64,000 nt of DNA, taken from positions 434,001-498,000 of the forward strand of contig JAUQWZ010000011.1 in assembly GCA_030834905.1 (NCBI GenBank), written 5' to 3'. The notes beneath the pieces were generated by a model, which was given only the letters and a program-made list of their open reading frames with translations, was not told the origin of the DNA and made no database searches. The translations under genes were made by a program, and so were the position numbers. The stretch is from Aggregatilineales bacterium (GTDB lineage Bacteria; Chloroflexota; Anaerolineae; Aggregatilineales; Phototrophicaceae). Of the stretch, positions 8,702 to 16,040 are shown in pieces; position 1 is the first letter of the stretch; each line of letters opens with the position of its first letter.

Positions 8702-11700
8702 ATGACTATCCAAAAACGTCTGCCATCTCTCGCATCCCGTCGTTACCTGCTGCTGTCTGCTCTGCTGGTCGGCATTCTGGCGCTCTTTATGTCCCTGCCA
8801 ACCGAAACCGCCCTGATGCAGTCCGGCACCATCGGCTATCAGGACTTCCAGTTTGGCGCTTCCTGCCAGCAAAAGCCTTCGGGTGAAAAAGCTCAGAGCA
8901 AGGTTTGGTGGACGGATAATTCGTGGTGGGGTGTCCTGTGCAGCCCCAACAGTGACCAGCGCATTTACCGGCTGAACCTTGCCACGCAAACCTGGGTCGA
9001 TACCGGCGTCCAGGTGGAAAGCCGAACCGACACCCGGACGGAGGTCATGTGGGATCAGGGTCCGGCGAAACTGTACGTCATCACCCACCTGTTTGCTGAA
9101 AGCGGCGATACTGGAAGCCAACCCGTCAATCTCTACCGCTTCAGCTATAACGCTGGCACCGACAGCTACACCCTTGACTCTGGTTTTCCCACCGTTGTCG
9201 CGACCGGAAAACCCGAAGTGATCGTCCTTGCCAAAGACTCGACCGGGCAGCTCTGGGTTGCCTATGTCGTCGGCAGTAAAGCAATGGTCAATCGCAGCAC
9301 GACCAACGAGCAAACCTGGGGAACCCCCTTTATCATTCCGGTTGACAGCGCGGCGAGCAGCGTCACCAGCGATGATATCGCGACTATTGTCGCCTTTCAG
9401 GGAAAAATCGGCGTGATGTGGAGCGACCAGGGCGACGATAAGTTCTATTTTTCGATTCACCAGGACTCCGCAGCCGACCAGACGTGGCTGCCGGTAGAAA
9501 GCGCCTGGCAGCAGTCGGGCAATATCTCCGACGATCATCTCAGCATTCAGGCAGACAGCACCGGACGGCTGTTTGTCGGTGCTAAAACGTCGCTAGGCGG
9601 CAGCGACCCGCTGACCGTTATGCTCGTTCGCCAGACCAACGGACAGTGGTCAACGACCGTCTTTGGCACCGGATCGCAGAATCACACCCGCCCGATAGTG
9701 GTGCTGGACGAAGGCAATAATCTGATCCACATGTTCGCCACGCTTGGGGGCAGCGGCTGCTGCATTGTGCAAAAGTCCTCATCCCTGACAAATCCATCGT
9801 TCCCTTCAGGAAATGGGACGATTGTCATTGACAGTGATTCATCGACCAAGATCAACAACGTGCAGTCCACGGATAATGGCGTCACCAATGCGTCGGGACT
9901 GCTGCTGATCGCGTCCGACTATGCTAGTGATCGGTACTTCCATGCTTACCTGCCGATTGGCGGCGGTAATCCGCCCACGCCGACGGACACGCCGACCGAC
10001 GGACCTTCGCCGACGCCGACGTTCACACACACGCCAACATCAACTTTCACGCCAACGCCGCCGCCCGGACCGGAGATGTCGTTTACGGCAACCGATGACG
10101 CTCACGTGAAATCCGACTCGCCGAACTCCAACTACGGCAGCCTGGATAACCTGCGGACGCGCGGCGTCGTCTCGCCAATCTATGACGCCTACTTGAAATT
10201 CACCGTCAGCGGGCTTCCCAGCGGGGTTACACGCGCCACGCTGCGGCTGTTCTCTTACGACGGCAGCCCGAACGGCGGCTCGATCTACTCGGTGTCCAAC
10301 CTGTATCAGGACGGCAGCGCCCCGTGGGTGGAGTCCAATCTGCGCTACAACAACGCGCCAGCCTTTGGCGGGTCACCGCTGAGTTCGTATCCGGCGACCA
10401 TTCCCAACAATAGCTGGGTGGAGTATGACGTGACGGCAGCCGTTATCGGCAACGGCACCTTCAGCTTCGCCATCAGCAGCAATACTTCCAACAGCCTGTT
10501 CTTTAACTCGTCCGAAGCGGCGAGCAACCAGCCGGTGCTGGTGGTCGAATACGGCGGACCCACGCTGACGCCAACCAACACGTTCACGCCAAGCAATACG
10601 CCGACTCCGAGCCACACTCCGACGGTCACGCCGACCTTTACGCCGACCGATACCCCCGGACCGCAGTCGAACTTCAGCCCGTCGGATGACGCGCACGTGA
10701 AATCCGACTCGCCGAATAACAACTACGGCAGCGCCGATAACCTGCGGACGCGCGGCGTGACTGCCCCACTCTATACTGCCTACCTCAAATTCAACGTCAC
10801 TGGTGTGGGAAGTTCGATCACGAGCGCCACGCTGCGGCTGTTCTCTTACGACGGCAGCCCGAACGGCGGTTCGATCTATCTGGTGTCCAATGACTATCTG
10901 GATGGCAGCGCCCCGTGGGTGGAGTCCAATCTGCGCTACAACAACGCGCCAGCCGTCAGCGGCGACCCGCTGAGTTCGTACCCTGCCACCATTCCTAACA
11001 ATAGCTGGGTGGAGTATGACGTGACGTCTGCCATCACCGGCGACGGAACTTACAGCTTCGCCATCGTCAGCACCAGCACCAACAGCCTGTTCTTCAATTC
11101 GTCCGAGGCGGCGAGCAACCTGCCGGTGCTGGTGATCCAAACCGGCGGTGATGAACTCGGACTGATCGGCGATGGCGGCGGCGAGGAAACAACGCCCACG
11201 GACACCAGCACGCCGACGCCGACCCTCACGCCAACCGGAACCCCCGGTCCGCAGATGGCGGTTGAAGCGGCGGACGACGCCCACGTCAAATCCAGTTCTG
11301 CCGCGTCCAACTATGGCAGCCAAAACCACCTGCGCACGCGCGGCGTGGATGGCACGCTGTACAACGCCTATCTGAAGTTTGTGGTCAGCGGACTGCCGGG
11401 TGAGGTCGCCCGCGCTACGCTGCGGCTGTATGCCTACGACGGCAGCCCGAACGGCGGCGCGATCTACTCGGTACTCAATGACTATCTGGATGGCAGCGCC
11501 CCGTGGACAGAGTCCGATCTGCGCTACAACAACGCGCCAGCCATCAGCGGCGACCCGCTGAGTTCGCATCCCGCCGCCATTCCCGATAACACCTGGGTGG
11601 AATATGACGTGACGGCTGCTATCACCGGCGACGGCACTTACAGCTTCGCCATCGTCAGCAGCACTACCAACAGTCTGTTCTTCAATTCGTCGGAAGCCCC

Positions 11701-12919
11701 GGATAACGTGCCGGTGCTGATCATCGAAACCGGCGACTCGGTGAACATGCTGATGGACGGCATGGTGATGCAGCCGCAGGTGGTTCAGTCGCTGAACGTC
11801 ATTTCGTTGTTCGATGCTTCGGGGCAGTGCCTTGAGGGCGAACTCCTGTACACGATCACGAATCTCGGCGACCCGATGACCGCCCCGGCGAGCTACTCGG
11901 TCTTTGGTCCTTCGGGCGCGCTGCAGCCGGGCGAATTCGGTCCGCTGGACATTGACCAATCGGCGACCATCATCCAGTCGGGCATTACCCAGCCGGGCAT
12001 CTACACCCTGTTTGCCAACGTCGAAGGGCTGGTTGTCGCGGCTGAGTGCGCCGCCGCGCCAATCGCGGTCGAGACGGAGGTCGTGACCGAAGAAGCGCTG
12101 CCGACGGAAGCACCAGTGGCAGTGCTAACCGAAGAACCAGTTGTCGTGCCGACAGAAGAAGCCACCGACGAATTGGTGCCGCTGCCAACCTTCACCTGGC
12201 TGCCGCAGCCGACAGAGGTTCCAGCCGATACCGCTGTGCCGCCAACCGCGACCTCGGAATTACCGGCAGCGACGGCGACGCCGCAGCCGCTGGCACTACC
12301 CTTCTCGGATCATCTCGATAATGGTGGCGCGCTGTGGTCGGTCAACGGCGGCTGGATCCTTCAGGACGCCGCGCTGCTCGGCGGAACCGGCGCATTCTGG
12401 TACACCAGCCTGAACGCGGACACGGTTGAAACACTGAGTCTGGCGTACCCGCTGGATCTGCGGACGGCGCAGCAGCCGCTGCTGCGTTTCGACTCGCTGC
12501 TGGTCGCCAGCCACTCCAGCGCCAGCGTTGAGATCAGCCTTGACGGTGTGACGTGGCAGCCGCTGTTGAGCGTCCAGCCATCGGAAAACTGGCAGACTAT
12601 GTTCGTCGATCTGTCGGCTTACCAGCAGCAGACGGTCTGGCTGCGGTGGGTCAGGCTGGCAAGCGCCCCGGCGCTCGGTCAGGAAGCCGACTTCTGGACG
12701 ATTGACAACGTGGACGTGGCAGAAGCGGTACTGCTGCTGCCCAGCCCAACGCCGACACCGTCGCCAGAGCCAATCATCATCCCGGCGACCGAAGTGCCGT
12801 CACCCGAACCAATCGTCGCGCCGGTAGAGCCGCCTGCGCCTGCCAATACCAGCGAGGGCAACGCCAGCGCGCTGCCAGTAGAGGCGACGGCGGAAGCTAC
12901 CGGCGAAGCCGCGCCGTAA
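8702..12919 (+). CDS. Giant exported protein with three DNRLRE repeats and Thr-Pro linkers
   Basis: A 1405-residue secreted or surface protein. A signal anchor at about 14-32 is followed by a beta-propeller-like region to about 423. Next come three homologous domains of about 160 residues (about 460-619, 656-814, 852-1011). Each has DDAHVKS, a YLKF strand, ATLRL, SYDGSPNGG, NLRYNNAPA and WVEYDVT, the pattern of DNRLRE/CBM96-like beta-sandwiches. Linkers of TPT, TDTPT and PSPTPT repeats separate them. About 1012-1118 resembles a CARDB/Ig-like fold. A Thr/Glu/Pro spacer leads to a jelly-roll-like domain (about 1197-1344) and a low-complexity tail. No sortase motif or C-terminal membrane helix is visible. 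DNRLRE domains are linked to carbohydrate binding, so polysaccharide or cell-surface attachment is likely. Confidence 0.8.
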   Translation: MTIQKRLPSLASRRYLLLSALLVGILALFMSLPTETALMQSGTIGYQDFQFGASCQQKPSGEKAQSKVWWTDNSWWGVLCSPNSDQRIYRLNLATQTWVDTGVQVESRTDTRTEVMWDQGPAKLYVITHLFAESGDTGSQPVNLYRFSYNAGTDSYTLDSGFPTVVATGKPEVIVLAKDSTGQLWVAYVVGSKAMVNRSTTNEQTWGTPFIIPVDSAASSVTSDDIATIVAFQGKIGVMWSDQGDDKFYFSIHQDSAADQTWLPVESAWQQSGNISDDHLSIQADSTGRLFVGAKTSLGGSDPLTVMLVRQTNGQWSTTVFGTGSQNHTRPIVVLDEGNNLIHMFATLGGSGCCIVQKSSSLTNPSFPSGNGTIVIDSDSSTKINNVQSTDNGVTNASGLLLIASDYASDRYFHAYLPIGGGNPPTPTDTPTDGPSPTPTFTHTPTSTFTPTPPPGPEMSFTATDDAHVKSDSPNSNYGSLDNLRTRGVVSPIYDAYLKFTVSGLPSGVTRATLRLFSYDGSPNGGSIYSVSNLYQDGSAPWVESNLRYNNAPAFGGSPLSSYPATIPNNSWVEYDVTAAVIGNGTFSFAISSNTSNSLFFNSSEAASNQPVLVVEYGGPTLTPTNTFTPSNTPTPSHTPTVTPTFTPTDTPGPQSNFSPSDDAHVKSDSPNNNYGSADNLRTRGVTAPLYTAYLKFNVTGVGSSITSATLRLFSYDGSPNGGSIYLVSNDYLDGSAPWVESNLRYNNAPAVSGDPLSSYPATIPNNSWVEYDVTSAITGDGTYSFAIVSTSTNSLFFNSSEAASNLPVLVIQTGGDELGLIGDGGGEETTPTDTSTPTPTLTPTGTPGPQMAVEAADDAHVKSSSAASNYGSQNHLRTRGVDGTLYNAYLKFVVSGLPGEVARATLRLYAYDGSPNGGAIYSVLNDYLDGSAPWTESDLRYNNAPAISGDPLSSHPAAIPDNTWVEYDVTAAITGDGTYSFAIVSSTTNSLFFNSSEAPDNVPVLIIETGDSVNMLMDGMVMQPQVVQSLNVISLFDASGQCLEGELLYTITNLGDPMTAPASYSVFGPSGALQPGEFGPLDIDQSATIIQSGITQPGIYTLFANVEGLVVAAECAAAPIAVETEVVTEEALPTEAPVAVLTEEPVVVPTEEATDELVPLPTFTWLPQPTEVPADTAVPPTATSELPAATATPQPLALPFSDHLDNGGALWSVNGGWILQDAALLGGTGAFWYTSLNADTVETLSLAYPLDLRTAQQPLLRFDSLLVASHSSASVEISLDGVTWQPLLSVQPSENWQTMFVDLSAYQQQTVWLRWVRLASAPALGQEADFWTIDNVDVAEAVLLLPSPTPTPSPEPIIIPATEVPSPEPIVAPVEPPAPANTSEGNASALPVEATAEATGEAAP
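10072..11735 (+). repeat. Three tandem coding repeats (DNRLRE units)
   Basis: Units of about 480 bases at roughly 10072-10557, 10669-11139 and 11254-11735 are separated by Thr-Pro codon linkers. Long stretches match almost base for base between units, for example those coding SYDGSPNGGSIY and APWVESNLRYNNAPA. The third unit differs more (YAYDGSPNGGAIY, TESDLRYNN). The high DNA identity points to recent duplication or ongoing gene conversion, and it makes the locus prone to unit gain or loss and to misassembly. Confidence 0.85.
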
Positions 12920-12975
12920 CCGGCTGGCGGTTTCTGAGGCAGGACGTGTCGGAAAATCAGTTCATATTCGAGAAT

Positions 12976-13005
12976 GCAGGGGGCGACTCATGAGTCGCCC
13001 CCTGC
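12976..13005. repeat. 30-base perfect palindrome between converging genes
   Basis: The arm GCAGGGGGCGACTCA is followed directly by its exact complement, ending at 13005. It lies between two converging genes (12919 and 13074) and could stop transcription from both sides. Its core GGGCGACTC/GAGTCGCCC is the same as in the hairpin at 51848-51868, so it belongs to a dispersed repeat family and is not a lone terminator. Confidence 0.8.
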
Positions 13006-13073
13006 ACATGCGGTTAAGAGACATGACAGGCAGTAGGCGTCCGCGCCGCCAGACCATAGATTATCAGGCTGAG

Positions 13074-13892
13074 TCACGCGCCTTCGCCTAACCCCACCAT
13101 CGCCACGCTGACATCCCACAGCCGCCGCGCGACCTCGCGATCCTGCGCCGCCGCTGCCGCAGCCGTATCCTGCCGCCGCACGAAATATCGACCGGTGACG
13201 CCTTCGACTTCCGGCGACGATGCCAGCCAGACCTGAGTATCAGCCCCCTCTTCGGGCGTCAGGTGTCCGCGCATCTCCAGACCGGCGGCGCGCTGGAAGT
13301 TGGAATCGACATAGCCGGGATCGACGGCGTTGACCGTCACGTCCGATCCTTCCAGCCGCCGCGCCAGCTCAATCGCGAACAGGATGTTCGCCAGCTTGGA
13401 CTGTTCGTAGGCAGTCCAGCCGTAATAGTCGTGGCGAAAACCGAGATCGTCAAAGTTGATCGCGCCCCGTGTGTGGGCGCTGGACGCGACGTTGATGATC
13501 CGCGCTGGCGCGCTGGCGGTGATGGTATCCAGCAGCAGATGAGTGAGCAGAAAATAGCCAAGATGATTGAGCGCGAAGGTCTGCTCAATGCCGTCCACGC
13601 TTTCGCGATAGCTGATGAACAGCGCCCCGGCGTTGTTGATCAGCACATGCAGCCGGTCATATTTACGCCTGAACGCATCTGCCAGCGCCCGAACGTCCTG
13701 CTGCGAGGACAGATCGGCGGTCAGAAATTCGAGCGAGCCGGGAGTCGTCCCCACGTCATTGAGGACAGCGTCAATCTTGCGCTGGTCGCGCCCGACTCCA
13801 ATAACCGTCGCGCCCATTGCAGCCAGCCGCAGCGCCGTCACCCTGCCGATGCCGTCGGTTGCGCCCGTGACCAGGCAAACTTTATCTTTCAT
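13074..13892 (-). CDS. Short-chain dehydrogenase/reductase (retinol-dehydrogenase-like)
   Basis: A 272-residue SDR with a complete Rossmann core. The cofactor motif TGATDGIG lies at 9-16, NNAG at 86-89, the catalytic serines at 137-138, and Y162-x-x-x-K166 in AYEQSK. The GRD sequence after the second strand (about 34-36) favours NADP(H). Overall order and length fit the WW-domain oxidoreductase/retinol-dehydrogenase branch, whose bacterial members have diverse or unknown substrates. The C-terminal 40 residues are Ala-rich and variable. It is monocistronic, facing the large repeat gene on one side and divergent from the aldolase on the other. The substrate cannot be assigned. Confidence 0.85.
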   Translation of the reverse strand: MKDKVCLVTGATDGIGRVTALRLAAMGATVIGVGRDQRKIDAVLNDVGTTPGSLEFLTADLSSQQDVRALADAFRRKYDRLHVLINNAGALFISYRESVDGIEQTFALNHLGYFLLTHLLLDTITASAPARIINVASSAHTRGAINFDDLGFRHDYYGWTAYEQSKLANILFAIELARRLEGSDVTVNAVDPGYVDSNFQRAAGLEMRGHLTPEEGADTQVWLASSPEVEGVTGRYFVRRQDTAAAAAAQDREVARRLWDVSVAMVGLGEGA

Positions 13893-14028
13893 CTGATTAT
13901 CAGCCTCCGCCTACACTCTGTTTATTCCCCGGACGAAACCGTTGGTGCTGGACGTGTATTGTAACCGGATTAACGGGCGAATCGGGAAGCGTCCATCTGG
14001 CATGGTATAGTCTTCACCCAGCCAGTTT

Positions 14029-14058
14029 TTCTCACAGGCGTGCAAAAGACTCTATAAT
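14029..14058 (+). promoter_or_regulatory. Probable sigma-70 promoter of the aldolase gene
   Basis: A perfect TATAAT lies at 14053-14058. A weaker -35-like TTCTCA lies at 14029-14034, with an 18-base spacer. A start of transcription near 14065 would give a leader of about 40 bases that contains the purine-rich AGAAAGGAAG ribosome site before the ATG at 14104. Confidence 0.5.
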
Positions 14059-14103
14059 TTAGCTGTCCATCGACCGCAAAATTACCGGAAGAAAGGAAGC
14101 GCT

Positions 14104-15054
14104 ATGATTGTCACGTCTTCTGCCCTTTTCACGCTGGCGTATGGTAAGTACGCGCTCGGCGCTTACAACATCAACAATATGGAACAGGCGCTGGGCTTGT
14201 TTCGCGGGCATCTGGACGCGGAAGCGCCGTTCATCGTCCAGATATCCAAAGGCGCGCGCAAATACGCTGGCATCCCGATGATCGAAGCCATCATCCGCGC
14301 CGCCGACAAAATCTTCCCCCAGGCGATCTATGCCGTCCACCTCGATCACGGTGACGAAGCCACCTGTTACGACTGTATTGAGTCGGGTTTTTATTCCTCG
14401 GTGATGATCGACGCTTCGCACGAGACGTTTGAAAACAACGTCGCCATCACGCGGCGGGTGGTAGAACGCGCCCACGCGCGCGGGGTGTCGGTCGAGGCGG
14501 AACTTGGCATGTTGGGCGGGGTCGAGGAAGACATTGCCGTCGATGAAAAGCACGCCATGCTCACCGACCCTGAAGAAGCGAAACGCTTCGTGGAAGCCAC
14601 TCACGTGGACAGCCTCGCGGTTGCTATCGGCACCAGTCACGGCGCGTACAAGTTCAAGGGGCAGCAGTCGCTGCATTTTGCCCGGATCGCCAACATCCAG
14701 CAGCTTCTGCCCGGTCTGCCGCTGGTGATGCACGGCTCAAGTTCGGTGCCGCAGGAAGAAGTAGCGCGGATCAACGCCGCTGGCGGGACGCTCGATCCAT
14801 CGGCTCGCGGCGTGGACGTGAACGAATTTCAACGCGCCGCCTCGCTTGGCGTGACCAAAGTCAACATTGATACCGATGGGCGGCTGGTGTGGACGCGCGT
14901 TCACCGCGAATTCTTCCGCGATCATCCCGCCGAATTTGACTTCCGCAAGCCCGGCACACTGTTTGTGGATGAATTCGCCAAATTCGTTGTCCACAAAGCC
15001 GAGAAGCTTGGCGCGGCGGGACAGCTTGCCCACGTTCGGAACGAACTGAGCTAA
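14104..15054 (+). CDS. fba: Class II (zinc) fructose-bisphosphate-type aldolase
   Basis: A 316-residue TIM-barrel aldolase of class II. The family signature is visible as YAVHLDHGD (D81 catalytic, H82 zinc ligand). Further metal or phosphate positions lie in GTSHGAYKF and VMHGSSS, and NIDTDGR lies near the C-terminus. The reaction would be reversible cleavage of fructose 1,6-bisphosphate to dihydroxyacetone phosphate and glyceraldehyde 3-phosphate. Tagatose-bisphosphate specificity cannot be excluded from sequence alone. A good AGAAAGGAAG ribosome site and a TATAAT box precede it. A dehydrogenase gene follows after 11 bases on the same strand, so the two are probably co-transcribed. Confidence 0.88.
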   Translation: MIVTSSALFTLAYGKYALGAYNINNMEQALGLFRGHLDAEAPFIVQISKGARKYAGIPMIEAIIRAADKIFPQAIYAVHLDHGDEATCYDCIESGFYSSVMIDASHETFENNVAITRRVVERAHARGVSVEAELGMLGGVEEDIAVDEKHAMLTDPEEAKRFVEATHVDSLAVAIGTSHGAYKFKGQQSLHFARIANIQQLLPGLPLVMHGSSSVPQEEVARINAAGGTLDPSARGVDVNEFQRAASLGVTKVNIDTDGRLVWTRVHREFFRDHPAEFDFRKPGTLFVDEFAKFVVHKAEKLGAAGQLAHVRNELS

Positions 15055-15065
15055 GGACGGCGCTC

Positions 15066-16031
15066 ATGCGGATCGCGATCCCGGATGATTATCAGGGGGC
15101 GGTGCCAACCCTGGACTGCTACGACAAACTCTCGGCGCATGAGGTCACGGTGTACCGCGATACAGTCCAGGACATCGGGATGCTGGCGCAGCGCTTCTTC
15201 GACGCCGACGCGCTGGTGCTGATCCGCGAGCGCACCGCCATCACCGCGCCACTGCTGGCGCGGCTGCCCAACCTCAGGCTCATCAGCCAGACCGGCAAAG
15301 GCATCGCCCATATCGATCTCGCCGCCTGCACGCAGCGTGGGGTGGCGGTAGCGGTGGGCGGCGGCTCGCCATACGCGCCCGCCGAACTGACCTGGGCGCT
15401 GGTGCTGACCGCGCTGCGCCGCCTGCCGCAGGAGATCGCCCGCATGAAAAACGGCGGCTGGCAGGGCGAATTCGGGGTTGGGCTGCATGGGCGAAGTCTT
15501 GGCATCCTCGGCTACGGCAAGATCGGCACGCTGGTGGCAAATTACGGGCGCGCCTTTGGCATGAAGGTGCTGGTGTGGGGACGTGAAGGTTCGCTGACGC
15601 GCGCCGCCGCTGATGGCTTCGAAACCGCCGCCAGCCAGCGGGCGCTGTTCGAGCGTGCGGATGTGCTCAGCCTGCATCTCAAGCTGGTGAACGAAACGCG
15701 CGGTATTGTCACCGCCGCCGATCTGGCAGCGATGAAGCCGTCGGCGCTGCTGGTCAACACCAGCCGAGCGGAGCTAATCGCGCCGGGAGCGCTGGTCGCC
15801 GCCCTGCAAGCCGGGCGACCGGGTTTTGCCGCCGTCGATGTCTACGAGGCTGAGCCGGTGTTCAATCACCCGCTGCTGCACATGGATAACGTGGTCTGCA
15901 CGCCGCACATCGGCTATGTGGAGAAGGATACCTACGAACGCTACTTCGGCGCGGCGTTCGACAACCTGCTGGCATTCTTCGCCGGAACGCCAGCGGGGCT
16001 GCTCAATCCTGAGGTCGTCAAACGGCACTGA
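15066..16031 (+). CDS. D-2-hydroxyacid dehydrogenase (phosphoglycerate-dehydrogenase-like)
   Basis: A 321-residue NAD-dependent dehydrogenase. The Rossmann motif is GYGKIG at about 140-145. The catalytic triad of the family can be placed at Arg in NTSRAEL (about 228), Glu in EAEP and His in CTPHIGY (about 285). There is no ACT domain, so it is not a regulated SerA. The enzyme would interconvert a 2-hydroxyacid and a 2-oxoacid in the cytoplasm. The upstream aldolase makes glycolytic or glycerate substrates plausible, but this is only context. An AAGGACGG ribosome site precedes the ATG. It ends nine bases from the converging response-regulator/flavoprotein gene, with no obvious terminator between them. 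Confidence 0.85.
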   Translation: MRIAIPDDYQGAVPTLDCYDKLSAHEVTVYRDTVQDIGMLAQRFFDADALVLIRERTAITAPLLARLPNLRLISQTGKGIAHIDLAACTQRGVAVAVGGGSPYAPAELTWALVLTALRRLPQEIARMKNGGWQGEFGVGLHGRSLGILGYGKIGTLVANYGRAFGMKVLVWGREGSLTRAAADGFETAASQRALFERADVLSLHLKLVNETRGIVTAADLAAMKPSALLVNTSRAELIAPGALVAALQAGRPGFAAVDVYEAEPVFNHPLLHMDNVVCTPHIGYVEKDTYERYFGAAFDNLLAFFAGTPAGLLNPEVVKRH

Positions 16032-16040
16032 GCCGGAAAG

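Noticed and set aside
10072..11735. CRISPR-like or satellite array
   Set aside because: The repeats are long, in frame and code for beta-sandwich domains with Thr-Pro linkers.
10373..11959. 528-codon frame antisense to the repeat protein
   Set aside because: It follows the GC pattern and repeat structure of the real gene on the other strand; no start signal and no recognisable fold.
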